This document shows, piece after piece, positions 9,136 to 17,098 of a DNA stretch of 64,000 nucleotides. The stretch spans positions 124,001-188,000 of the forward strand of contig NZ_JACONZ010000002.1 in assembly GCF_014287275.1 (NCBI RefSeq), written 5' to 3'. Made by a program: the position numbers and the translations under genes. Every line of letters begins with the position of its first letter. Positions within the stretch are counted from its first letter, which is position 1. This DNA is from Anaerofilum hominis. GTDB lineage: Bacteria; Bacillota; Clostridia; Oscillospirales; Ruminococcaceae. The notes beneath the pieces are model-generated. The model did no database searches. It was not told the origin of the DNA and was given only the letters and a program-made list of their open reading frames with translations.

Positions 9136-9157
9136 GACCGCCTTCCTTTCTTTTTTT

Positions 9158-9175
9158 GTATCAAGTGATTAATAC
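9158..9175. promoter_or_regulatory. Probable operator of the GntR/YtrA-type regulator
   Basis: An 18-bp dyad, GTATCAAGTGATTAATAC, with 7-bp half-sites that match at six of seven positions. It lies immediately downstream of the -10 box and before the regulator's ribosome site, where a bound repressor would block transcription. Confidence 0.65.
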
Positions 9176-9176
9176 A

Positions 9177-9204
9177 ATAATACAACTTTTTTTGAAAAAG
9201 TCAA
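9177..9204 (-). promoter_or_regulatory. Sigma-A promoter of the YtrA-ABC operon
   Basis: On the minus strand TTGACT (9204-9199), a 16-base spacer, then TATTAT (9182-9177). The proposed operator follows directly. Confidence 0.7.
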
Positions 9205-9210
9205 GAGGTA

Positions 9211-9239
9211 AAAAAAACGGGCCTGCCGCAGCGGGCAGG
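9211..9239 (-). terminator. Intrinsic terminator (minus strand)
   Basis: On the minus strand CCTGCC and GGCAGG form a hairpin ending in a run of T residues (9218-9211). A longer alternative 11-bp stem (9279-9269 with 9229-9219) ends at the same T run. No minus-strand protein gene lies directly upstream, so this most plausibly ends a non-coding RNA. Confidence 0.6.
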
Positions 9240-9412
9240 GGCGCGGATCCCCAGCGCTGACGTTTGTGGCGGCAGGCCCCTGAAAAACGGATCTGGTTTT
9301 TGAGATGCCGAAGGAAAGGCCTAAAAAATGTCCGGCCCCGATTTGCCGGGGTCCAAGAGCCGGCCCCAAGGGTGACGGTATGCAGGCGCTTTCGCCGGTC
9401 GTCTCAAAAAGG
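9211..9412 (-). ncRNA. Candidate orphan structured RNA
   Basis: On the minus strand TTTTTGAGA (9410-9402) pairs with TCTCAAAAA (9305-9297), closing a domain of about 114 bases. Inside are a GGCGAAAGCGCC hairpin, CCCCG/CGGGG at about 9352-9336, and flanking CCGG segments that can pair. It is followed by a linker and an intrinsic terminator. It lies between the terminator of the operon at 9.6-11.4 kb and the promoter of the YtrA operon. I compared it by eye with T-box, SRP, tmRNA, RNase P and common riboswitch cores and found no match; 6S RNA cannot be excluded. No clear promoter is visible. Confidence 0.35.
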
Positions 9413-9419
9413 GCCGGGC

Positions 9420-9456
9420 GAACAAAAAGGGCGCTTCCCGCAGCGGGAGCGCCCCC
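9420..9456 (-). terminator. Terminator of the Smr/zinc-ribbon operon
   Basis: GGGCGCT...AGCGCCC stem (9429-9440 with 9444-9454) with a three-base loop, followed on the minus strand by TTTTTGTT. Confidence 0.75.
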
Positions 9457-9645
9457 AAGTTTTATGGATCTGGATGGATCGGGAAACAGATAAAGCCCTG
9501 TTTGCAGATCGCCCTTGTCAAACGCTCAGCCCATTTCGATGGGAGGGGCTCTCCCGGGCCGCCGGGGGACAAAGGGGATGCGGTTTGCTCTTGTTCAGCC
9601 TGTTCTGCCATTTGACCGCCGCGGACTGCGGGACGGGCAAAACGC

Positions 9646-10098
9646 TCAGGGCAGTGAGATCTCCAGCTGCTGTGCGGCGTCTGCATTGTACCAGGTCACG
9701 GTGAGACCGTCGGCGTCTGCGGGCAGGTCCAAAAGCAGGGAGACGCTGCCGCTGCGGCCCGCGGGCAGAATGGTGTGGAACGCGTCCGCAAAGGGATTGT
9801 TGTAATCCACCGCGGTGTTCCCCGCCGCGTTGACCGAGCGGTGGTCCCCGGTGTAGAAATAAAAGCTGCGCGCGCCCACATCGGCTTCCCGGCTGCCGGT
9901 ATTGCGCACCTGCAGGGTGACAAGGCAGCCGTTTTCAGCCCACTGCGCCTGCGCGCCGGTGACCTCAAAGCTCTCCGGCACATAAGGATAAGCCCGCGCG
10001 CTGTCCAGTGCGCCCATCAGGGCGATCAGCATCAGGCCGGACAACAGGAAAAAGACGACGGTGGCCAGCGTGACGCCCAGGGAGGAACGCTGTTTCAT
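9646..10098 (-). CDS. Membrane-anchored exported protein of unknown function
   Basis: 150 residues: one N-terminal membrane helix (about 8-30) and an extracytoplasmic beta-rich domain with VTLQVRNTGSREADVG and LPAGRSGSVSLLLDLP, a pattern like immunoglobulin-like DUF4352 domains that stabilise exported or surface proteins. The assignment to that family is by pattern only. Its start overlaps the stop of the zinc-ribbon gene (ATGA), so the two are translated together and may work as a pair on the outer surface. Confidence 0.7.
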   Translation of the reverse strand: MKQRSSLGVTLATVVFFLLSGLMLIALMGALDSARAYPYVPESFEVTGAQAQWAENGCLVTLQVRNTGSREADVGARSFYFYTGDHRSVNAAGNTAVDYNNPFADAFHTILPAGRSGSVSLLLDLPADADGLTVTWYNADAAQQLEISLP

Positions 10099-10997
10099 TC
10101 CGTCCCCTCCTCTCTGAAAGTGATGGGCAGTTCCGTGACCGCTTTCAGCTGCTGCCCGTACGCGCTGTAGGAAAAGTCCTCAAAGCAAAGCTGCGCGGCC
10201 CGCGCGTTTTGGGGCACCACAAAATAAAAAGCGCAGTCCGCCGTTTCGGTGGGGGTCTCCAGCCAGTATACGTCATAGGGAAAGGCGTGGATGGCCTCTT
10301 CGTCGGCGGGAAAAACGCTTTGGGCGTCATAACTGCCCAGGGCGCGCTGATAGCTGCCATCTTCCAGCCGGAGATAGGGGCGGGGAGGCGTCTCCTCCGG
10401 CCGGGAACCAGACATGGAGACGGAGAGCAGTACCCGCAGCACGCAGCTGTTCTCCGGCAGCGGCCACAGACCGGCGTAGGGCACCAGCGCAGCATCCGCG
10501 ACCTTATAGGTAAAAGGGGATACCACGGCACAGCCGCTTTCCGCCTGCAGCACCGCCAGGTCGCGGACCTGCGCGTTTTCCGCCGCGCGGCGGTCAAAAT
10601 CTGCCTCGACAACGGGCGGGAGGATCAGATAAAGCGCCAACAGGACGCAGAAAAGCAGCACGGAGGCCAGCAGCAGGCGGTGCCGCTGCCGGGGCGGCCT
10701 TTGTCCCGCTGCCGGGGCGGCCGCGCGCCCTGCGCCTCCCGCAGGGGGAGGGGTAAAGCTGCCATAGCCCTGCGCGGCGACCTGCGCCTCTTCCGCGCAG
10801 GTGCCATGCGCATCGTAGTGTCCGGCCTCTGCATGCCACTCAGGCGCATCACAGACCGTGGGGGCAGAGGGGGAGAGCCCGCCGCCCCCCGGCTCCACAT
10901 CCCAGCTGACCGAGTTGTAGGCGCCGCAGTGCGGGCAGATGCCGTCCTGCTCTTCATATTCAAACCGCCTGCCGCAGCTGCTGCATCGGATCTTCAT
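10095..10997 (-). CDS. Zinc-ribbon, single-pass membrane protein of unknown function
   Basis: 300 residues. An N-terminal zinc ribbon (CSSCGRRF, then CPHCGAYN) in the cytoplasm is followed by a Pro/Ala/Gly-rich linker, one membrane helix near residues 108-127, and an outside domain of about 170 residues with no family I recognise. The layout, a metal-binding knuckle inside and a folded domain outside, resembles many uncharacterised Firmicutes surface proteins. It lies between the Smr gene and the exported protein gene, with which it overlaps by four bases. Confidence 0.7.
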   Translation of the reverse strand: MKIRCSSCGRRFEYEEQDGICPHCGAYNSVSWDVEPGGGGLSPSAPTVCDAPEWHAEAGHYDAHGTCAEEAQVAAQGYGSFTPPPAGGAGRAAAPAAGQRPPRQRHRLLLASVLLFCVLLALYLILPPVVEADFDRRAAENAQVRDLAVLQAESGCAVVSPFTYKVADAALVPYAGLWPLPENSCVLRVLLSVSMSGSRPEETPPRPYLRLEDGSYQRALGSYDAQSVFPADEEAIHAFPYDVYWLETPTETADCAFYFVVPQNARAAQLCFEDFSYSAYGQQLKAVTELPITFREEGTE

Positions 10998-11032
10998 TCC
11001 TCACACCTCTTTTTTCTGTCTGCCGGGCCGTT

Positions 11033-11368
11033 TCAGCGCAGCACCACCACGGTGACACCGTCGTTTTCGCGGCCCCAGTCCCGATCCTGTCGCAGGGCCG
11101 GCCAGCGCTGGGCCGCGTCCCGCGCCTCGGCGGAAAAAGGCCCGAAACTTTCGCCCGGCAGCACCCAGGCCACGCCCTGGCGGGCGCTCAGCGCCCGCCG
11201 CACCGCGCCGCGGATCTTGCCGCCCGTGCCGGAGGAGCCGTAGCCGTGGATGAATTTGAACAGTTTTTGCCTCGTGTGCCGGGCGGCGGAAAGCTCGATC
11301 TCCATCCGCCGCACCGCCACCTCAGAGGGCGGCATATCGTATTTCAGGTTGATCTCGCGCACTGTCAC
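11033..11368 (-). CDS. Stand-alone Smr-domain protein
   Basis: 111 residues. HGYGSSGTGGKIR (41-53) is the Smr signature shared with the C-terminus of MutS2, and the upstream EINLKYDMPPSEVAVRR is the first strand-helix of the domain, although it lacks the usual DLHG. Smr domains are often endonucleases or bind branched DNA or stalled-ribosome mRNA; activity here is unproven. The start is GTG at 11368; a second GTG two codons on is possible. It heads a three-gene unit with the zinc-ribbon and exported proteins. Confidence 0.75.
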   Translation of the reverse strand: MTVREINLKYDMPPSEVAVRRMEIELSAARHTRQKLFKFIHGYGSSGTGGKIRGAVRRALSARQGVAWVLPGESFGPFSAEARDAAQRWPALRQDRDWGRENDGVTVVVLR

Positions 11369-11859
11369 CAGGCCGCGCCCCCTTTTTAAACTCTGTTAGA
11401 AAGTATAACAAAACCCGCACCGCCGCGCAAGGCGGGGAGAGACAAAAGAGGGCGCAGGACCCCTGAGCCGGCGCGCGCCCCCCTGCGCTGCAGGCGCCGG
11501 CAGAGGAGACCAGCGGCAGGGGAAGACCGCGGCAGAGCACGGGGAAACGCAGCCGCGCGGCCCGCCGCTGTTTTCTGCACAGAGGGCAAGGCGCCCCCCC
11601 CGGGGCGGAGGCAGACAGGAGGCGGAAAAAGCGCGCTTTTGCAGTTTGCAAAGGGCCTGCCCTGGCCGCCTTTGGCGGTGGGGCACGGCGGAGGCGGTTT
11701 CTGCTTCCGCTGCGCGGCAGGCCTCTCTTTAGGGCTTTGAAGCCTCCCCTGTCGTTCTGGATCTCCGGGCGGCCGCGCGCAGCGGGCCTCTTTTTTGGGG
11801 GGGGGGACGGAAGCCGCGGGCAGGGCTTTTCCGCAGATCGAAGATGATGGCAAAGACCG
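11369..11859. other. Gene-poor spacer
   Basis: GC-rich interval between two minus-strand genes. A long G run (about 11798-11809) stands out. Open frames here lack ribosome sites and recognisable products. Nothing else seen. Confidence 0.45.
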
Positions 11860-12606
11860 TCAGCCGCCGATCATCACACCGACATTGCCGTACAATGCGA
11901 GCCGGAGCAGCCCGCAGAGGACCAGGTGCAGCGGATAATATCCATAGAAAAACCATTTCATCCCTTTCCAGGTCCCCTGCCGGCCGTTATACCTTTTTAA
12001 CAGCGGAATGGCAAGCGCGACGAAGAGCTGTAGGACGCCGTAGACGGGATGGATAAAAACGGCGTAAACGACGGCGTACACCGCTACCCACAGCATCATC
12101 ATGGTCATTTGTTTTTTGAAGTTTCCGCGATTTGTCCCGATCTGCACGATCGCCAGGACCGCAATACTGCTCCAGTCCGCGCAGAATGTGATCACGGTGA
12201 TCCCCAGGATCAGAACCGTCTTCTGCCACGGTTTGAACCGCCCGCTCTGCTCGATCGCCAGCGCCGTCAGCCCCCAGGCCAAAGACCATATCACGCTTGT
12301 CTGGTTGAACACGGAGGTTTGAAAGGGGATAAAGGGAATGCCGAATGCAAAATTGTAAGCAAAATGGGAGAGGATGGCGAACGCAAACAGCCGGAGGGCG
12401 TATCGCTTGACGTCGTGCGTATAGTAATAGCCCTCTGCTATAAAATACCAGAAGATGGGAGCCGCTAACCGGCCGATGATATGCAGGGCGACGATCCACC
12501 ACGCGGTCGGATAATCGGGATAGAGCACGCTTGCCAGATGGTCGACCGTCATGGAGATGATCGCGATCATTTTCAGCTGGTTGCCGGTCAGCGATTTTTG
12601 TTTCAT
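11860..12606 (-). CDS. TraX-family membrane protein
   Basis: 248 residues with about eight membrane helices. It starts KQKSLTGNQLKMIAIISMTVDH in two overlapping blocks typical of TraX family proteins, and IGRLAAPIFWYFIAEGYYYT and FYGYYPLHLVLC are further family blocks. TraX of plasmid F acetylates pilin; chromosomal Firmicute copies belong to the wider acyltransferase-like family and their substrate is unknown. I chose ATG 12606 because AAAAAGGAGAAAACC precedes it. It is a single gene and no conjugation genes are nearby. Confidence 0.85.
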   Translation of the reverse strand: MKQKSLTGNQLKMIAIISMTVDHLASVLYPDYPTAWWIVALHIIGRLAAPIFWYFIAEGYYYTHDVKRYALRLFAFAILSHFAYNFAFGIPFIPFQTSVFNQTSVIWSLAWGLTALAIEQSGRFKPWQKTVLILGITVITFCADWSSIAVLAIVQIGTNRGNFKKQMTMMMLWVAVYAVVYAVFIHPVYGVLQLFVALAIPLLKRYNGRQGTWKGMKWFFYGYYPLHLVLCGLLRLALYGNVGVMIGG

Positions 12607-13029
12607 GGTTTTCTCCTTTTTGTCAACGCCAACAGATCGGGGGCCATTGCGCCGCAAAATGCCGGCGCTTTCTCCCGGCTGTAACTTTTGTATTGTTTTG
12701 ATGACGCCGCTTCATCATACCACATCCCGGCCGGGATCTCCATCCTGCCTGCAGCGCCGGGGCGGAAAATGCACAGAAAGGCCGGATGCGCCCGGGCAGG
12801 CGCTTTTGGGGGAAAGGCGCTGTTCCGCGCTCTTATTTTGACTTTTTTGCCGCAAAAAGGGGCCCCTCGCCGTGCCCCGGCCCGCCGGCAGCGCCGCGGC
12901 CGCCTGCGGGTGATGAGGGGATGCGCGCAAAAAAACAGCGGCGCGGCTGTTGTTTTGTAACACATGCGGGCGCGCCAGGGTGTAAAATAGGGGACGGATG
13001 CGAAAAAAAGGGAAAAGAGGCGCTGACCC
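12607..13029. other. Divergent intergenic region, TraX / alpha-amylase
   Basis: Must hold the promoters of both flanking genes. TATGAT (minus strand, 12719-12714) and TAAAAT (plus strand, 12983-12988) are possible -10 boxes, but neither has a good -35 at the right distance. Nothing else identified. Confidence 0.4.
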
Positions 13030-14472
13030 ATGGAAGTCAACGAGACGCTGATGCAATTTTTTGAGTGGTATCTGCCCGCAGACTGCGGGCACTGGCAACG
13101 GGCGGCCGCGGCCGCGCCCGCGCTGGCGGCACAGGGGATCACCGGGGTCTGGCTGCCCCCCGCATATAAGGGCGCGGCGGGCAGAGAGGACGTCGGCTAC
13201 GGCGTCTACGATACTTATGATCTGGGCGAGTTTGACCAGAAAGGAACCGTGCCCACCAAATACGGCACCAAAGACGAGTATCTGGCGGCCGTCCGGGCGC
13301 TGCAGGGGGCGGGGATCAGCGTGTATGCCGATGTAGTGCTCAACCACCGCATGGGGGCCGACGGCTGGGAGGAGGTCCTGGCGGCAGAGGACGACGGCGG
13401 AGACCGCAACCGCGAGGTGAGCGGAGAAGAGCGCATCCGCGCTTATACGCGCTTTGATTTTCCCGGCAGGGGCGGGAAATACAGCGATTTTCACTGGAAC
13501 TGGCGCCATTTTGACGGCGTGGATTGGGACGAGGCGCGCAGGAAAAAAGCCGTCTATCAGTTTGAGGGCAAGCAGTGGGAACAGGATGTGGACGGGGAGA
13601 AAGGCAATTACGATTATCTGATGGGAGCCGACCTGGACATGGATTCCCCCGAGGTGCTGGCCGAGCTGGACCGCTGGGGGGACTGGTATCTGGAGACCAC
13701 CGGGGTGGACGGCTTTCGGCTGGACGCGGTCAAGCATATCCGTTTCACCTTTTTCAGGGACTGGCTGGACAGGCTGCGGCGGCAGAGCGGCAGACCGCTG
13801 TTTGCCGTGGGGGAATACTGGACGCCGGATACCGGCGCGCTGCTGCATTATCTGGAGGAGTGCGGCTCCTGCATGAGCCTGTTCGACGTGCCGCTGCACT
13901 TCAACTTCTACGCCGCCTCCCACGGGGGCGGGGGCTACGATATGCGCAATATCCTGAAAGGCACCCTGCTGGAAGCGCGCCCCGCCAGCGCCGTCACCTT
14001 TGTGGACAACCATGACACACAGCCGGGACAGGCGCTGCAGAGCTGGGTGGACGGCTGGTTCAAGCCACTGGCTTACGCGCTGATCCTGCTGCGGCAGGAG
14101 GGGCTGCCCTGCGTCTTTTACGGCGACTATTACGGCATCCCCCACGACGGCATCGACCCGGTGGGCGGCCCGCTGCTGGCGATGCTGCGGGTGCGGGCAG
14201 AGCGCGCGTTCGGCCCGCAGCATGACTATTTCGACGATCCGAACGTGATCGGCTGGACAAGGGAGGGCGACGACGCGCACCCGGGCAGCGGCCTGGCGGC
14301 AGTGCTTTCCGACGGCGCGGGCGGCCCCAAACGGATGTATGTGGGACAGCGGCACGCGGGGGCGACCTTTGCGCCGGTGACCGGCGGTGGCGTGGCGGTG
14401 CTGGTGGAGCCGGACGGCTGGGGCTGTTTTTCGGTGGACGGGGGCAATGCGCGGGTGTATGTGCGCATTTGA
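13030..14472 (+). CDS. Cytoplasmic alpha-amylase (GH13, bacterial liquefying type)
   Basis: Hydrolyses alpha-1,4-glucan internally. 480 residues without a signal peptide, so it should act on intracellular glycogen or imported maltodextrin. The four GH13 regions are intact: DVVLNH (101-106), GFRLDAVKH (228-236, nucleophile Asp232), GEYW (261-264, acid Glu262) and FVDNHD (324-329). The opening VNETLMQFFEWYLP is typical of the GH13_5 group. The ATG follows a weak AAGAGGCG. It stands alone, so there is no sugar operon to narrow the substrate. The 137-bp tandem repeat begins 65 bases after the stop. Confidence 0.92.
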   Translation: MEVNETLMQFFEWYLPADCGHWQRAAAAAPALAAQGITGVWLPPAYKGAAGREDVGYGVYDTYDLGEFDQKGTVPTKYGTKDEYLAAVRALQGAGISVYADVVLNHRMGADGWEEVLAAEDDGGDRNREVSGEERIRAYTRFDFPGRGGKYSDFHWNWRHFDGVDWDEARRKKAVYQFEGKQWEQDVDGEKGNYDYLMGADLDMDSPEVLAELDRWGDWYLETTGVDGFRLDAVKHIRFTFFRDWLDRLRRQSGRPLFAVGEYWTPDTGALLHYLEECGSCMSLFDVPLHFNFYAASHGGGGYDMRNILKGTLLEARPASAVTFVDNHDTQPGQALQSWVDGWFKPLAYALILLRQEGLPCVFYGDYYGIPHDGIDPVGGPLLAMLRVRAERAFGPQHDYFDDPNVIGWTREGDDAHPGSGLAAVLSDGAGGPKRMYVGQRHAGATFAPVTGGGVAVLVEPDGWGCFSVDGGNARVYVRI

Positions 14473-14536
14473 ATCAAAGCTTGGGGCGGGGCGCCGGGGC
14501 GCTGAAACGGCGGGGCGCGCGTGACGTCCCACGGAC

Positions 14537-14850
14537 GCGGCGTTCTTTTGGCCCGTCTGCCCGGCGGGCGGCCCGGCCGTGCTCCGCCGGCCCGGGGGCT
14601 GCGCTTTTCAAAGGCACAGCCGCTTTCGCATCTTTTCCACCGGAACACAGTGGGGCGTTCGGCCCGTGCGGGTGCGGCGTTCCTTTGGCCTCCCTGCCCG
14701 GCGGGCGGCCCGGCCGTGCTCCGCCGGCCCGGGGGCCGCGCTTTTCAGAGGCCCGGCCGCTTTCGTGTCTTTTCGACAAGGACACAGCGGGGCGTTCGGC
14801 CTGTGCGGGCGCGGCGTTCCTTTGATCCCCCTGCCCGGCGGGCGGCCCTG
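14537..14850. repeat. 137-bp tandem repeat, two full copies and a partial third
   Basis: Copies start at 14537, 14674 and 14811 (each GCGGCGTTC...). The period is exactly 137, which is not a multiple of three, so the array does not encode a repeated peptide. Copies 1 and 2 agree at most positions; the third breaks off near 14850. Each contains the palindromic GC-rich block GGGCGGCCCGGCCG. It fills the interval between the amylase and PadR genes. Confidence 0.85.
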
Positions 14851-15162
14851 AGGCGGGAGAGGGGCGGCCAGCGCAGAGAAGCGCCGCCAGGCGCCGCCGC
14901 CCGGAGAATGACTGCGGACGCCCGGGTTTGAGATCACCGGCCACATCTCCGAACGGCCCCTCCCGGACCGCAGGCGGGCCTGCAGGCGCCCGGGTTTGTG
15001 GGGGGGAAGGCGGGACGCCCCGGTGCGGACCGCGTCGCCCTGCCTTTGAAAAAGAATGCTGGCCCGGAAACCCGGAGCCCAAAGAAAAGGGAGCCGCCGC
15101 CATGGCGCTGAGGGGAGAGGGGAAAATATCCAAACTGCAGAGGCCCGCGCGCCGGCCGCCGC

Positions 15163-15191
15163 TTGACAGTGGGGAAAAAGCGTTATATACT
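15163..15191 (+). promoter_or_regulatory. Promoter of the padR operon
   Basis: TTGACA (15163-15168), a 17-base spacer and TATACT (15186-15191): near-consensus sigma-A. Confidence 0.85.
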
Positions 15192-15215
15192 ACTATTTAG
15201 CAATACTAAATACTA
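15191..15215. promoter_or_regulatory. Probable PadR operator
   Basis: Inverted repeat with 10-bp arms, TACTATTTAG and CTAAATACTA, separated by five bases, with one mismatch between arms. It covers the transcription start, so binding of the PadR-type product would repress its own operon (inference). Confidence 0.65.
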
Positions 15216-15236
15216 TGCAAAGCAGGTGACTATTGA

Positions 15237-15584
15237 ATGGAATCCCGCATTGAGCGCCAGCTCAAAAAGGGCGCGCTGGAGCTGATCGTGCTGCGGCTGC
15301 TGGAGGGCCGGCCGTCTTACGGCTATGAGCTTCTGGCAGAGCTGGCCCGGCGCAGCGGCGGCTATTTCACGCTGCGCGAGGGCACCCTTTACCCGATCCT
15401 TTACCGGCTGGAGGACGACGGCCTGCTGGCCTCCGCCTGGGGGGAGGGGGCGGGCCGCAGCGCGCCCAAAAAGACCTATACCGTCACCGAAAAAGGCCGT
15501 CAGGCGCTGGCGGAGGGGCTGGCGCTCTGGCGCGTTTTTTCCGGCCATGTCACCGGGCTGCTCACACAGGAGGATGCGATATGA
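15237..15584 (+). CDS. PadR-family transcriptional regulator
   Basis: 115 residues. The winged helix is complete: KKGALELIVLRLLEGRPSYG for helix 1, REGTLYPILYRLEDDG for the recognition helix and wing, and KTYTVTEKGRQAL at the wing end, all PadR landmarks. The C-terminal dimer helix is short, as in the PadR-s1 group. The stop overlaps the start of the HAAS-domain gene by four bases, the usual pairing in Clostridia, where PadR controls a membrane protein set. Confidence 0.92.
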   Translation: MESRIERQLKKGALELIVLRLLEGRPSYGYELLAELARRSGGYFTLREGTLYPILYRLEDDGLLASAWGEGAGRSAPKKTYTVTEKGRQALAEGLALWRVFSGHVTGLLTQEDAI

Positions 15585-16084
15585 CAAGGGAAGAGTACAT
15601 CAAAGCGATCCTGCGCGCCGCCCGTCTGCCCCGCAGCGTCAAGCGGCGGCTGCGGGCCGACCTGCTCACCGACGTGAACGCGCGGCTGGACAGCGGCGAG
15701 ACGATGGAGCAGGTGGCCGCCGCCATGGGCAAGCCGGCCGAGGTGGCGGCAGAACTGTCCGAGAACTATGCGCCGCGCCCGCGCACGCGCGGGGAAAAGC
15801 TGCTGCTGGCGGCAATCGTCCTGCTGGCGGCGCTGCTGCTGGGCGTCCTGGGCTGGCAGCTGGTCTATTCCACGCTGCTGGGCGATTTGCTCTCTCTGCT
15901 TGCGGGGAGCGGCGCCCCGGCGGGCGGCTTCGGCGGCGCGGGGGTGATCGGCGGCGCGGACGGGCCCACCGCCATCTATATCAGCGCCGCGCCGGGGCTT
16001 TGGGCACTGGCCGCGCCGCTGACGCTTCTCGTGCTGCTGACGGTGTGCGCCGCGCTCTATCTGCGCGCCCGCAAACGGCCGTAA
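15581..16084 (+). CDS. HAAS-domain membrane protein with a GGADGPTAIY motif
   Basis: 167 residues. The N-terminal 65 residues (TREEYIKAILRAA...LRADLLTDVNARLDSG) form a HAAS domain, the helical partner domain usually encoded next to PadR regulators. Two membrane helices follow (about 73-105 and 138-160). Between them GVIGGADGPTAIYI (121-134) matches the ion-binding motif of the beta subunit of Na+-translocating decarboxylases, although the rest of that large protein is absent. GGAGG precedes the ATG at 15581. Such proteins are easily misannotated as decarboxylase subunits; this one cannot be a complete one. Confidence 0.75.
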   Translation: MTREEYIKAILRAARLPRSVKRRLRADLLTDVNARLDSGETMEQVAAAMGKPAEVAAELSENYAPRPRTRGEKLLLAAIVLLAALLLGVLGWQLVYSTLLGDLLSLLAGSGAPAGGFGGAGVIGGADGPTAIYISAAPGLWALAAPLTLLVLLTVCAALYLRARKRP

Positions 16085-16780
16085 AACAGCCGTTCCGGCA
16101 CGGGCGGCGGCCTGCAAAAGCTGCGGGCGCAGGGGCGGCGGCACAGGGTTCCTTTTATTTTTCGGCAAAAGCGCCCGCGCGCCGCGGCGGCTTTCTTTGC
16201 ATAAAGAAAACCACTCGCCGGGCGAGCGGTCCAAAAGAGGTTTCATGGTGATGATTGCAGACAGAAGCCCCCCCTTTGCCAAACTGGAAATGCGGTCTGC
16301 CAACGGCACAAAAAGACAAAGCGAGAGCCTCCATTAGATGACGTAAACAGTTGACCGCGCACCCGGTGGAATTGCAAATACCCTGTTGTTGCCGCACCAA
16401 GATATAGAAGAAGCGTTCTGCGCAGAGAAACAGCAGAGACCCCGCGAATGCTGTGTAATGGGAAGAAGCTGCGGCTCAGGGAAACAGAGGGATACCCGGA
16501 GGATGTACCCATGCTGGCAGAGATCCCGCCAAAAGCGGCAATTCCCAGCTTTATGGAAGTTCTAAAAGGAAAAACAGACCGAAGATATACAAAAAGTATT
16601 CAGAGCTGCGATGCAACGATACCCGTAGGGAGCTCAAAAATTCTGGTGTGGAGATTGCCGCGCAGATGCGACGGGAAAAGTGCAAAGAAACCCGAAGGAT
16701 CCCTATCACACCAGTTTTTGGAGAAGAGCAGGCAAACAGCAGGCAATGGGGAATTTCCAATAAACCCGTTTGCGGACAGT
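16085..16780 (+). pseudogene. Possible decayed coding region, identity unknown
   Basis: Compared with its surroundings this stretch, mainly 16240-16780, has clearly lower GC and codon-like texture in two overlapping plus-strand frames (for example DTRRELKNSGVEIAAQMRRE in one and EDVPMLAEIPPKAAIPSFME in the other), broken by stops and frame changes. No ribosome site or full domain is visible. It may be the worn remains of a mobile gene. It could equally be non-coding. Confidence 0.25.
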
Positions 16781-16990
16781 GGGCCCGCGATCCCTCAAGG
16801 CCGGCGGGCCGCACCAACGCGGCGCGGCCGGTATGCCGGTATTTCGGGGGAGTTATCTTGAGCGGTCCCGCCCGCACTTTTCTGCGGCGGCGCGGGCAGC
16901 GCCCCATGCGGGGCAGCTTGTGGCGCGGCGCGCAGCGGGCGGCCGGGATGCGGGGGCAGCCGGTGCGCTGGGGCCCGCAGTAAAACAGAG

Positions 16991-17043
16991 AAAACGCCCT
17001 GGGACCCGGCGCTGCCGCAGCCGTGTCCCAGGGCGTTTTTTTA
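16991..17043. terminator. Bidirectional terminator
   Basis: AACGCCCTGGGAC (16993-17005) pairs with GTCCCAGGGCGTT (17025-17037). T runs follow on both strands. It ends the ilvE transcript on the minus strand. Confidence 0.85.
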
Positions 17044-17098
17044 TCCTGTCTCCCGCGAAAAAACGCGGCGAGCCGGGCCGGTGCGCCCGCAGCCGCCC

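Noticed and set aside
14473..15162. Protein genes in the 137-bp repeat region
   Set aside because: The period is not a multiple of three and the open frames on both strands are GC-driven.
15581..16084. Beta subunit of a Na+-translocating decarboxylase
   Set aside because: Only one short motif matches; the protein is far too short and begins with a HAAS domain.
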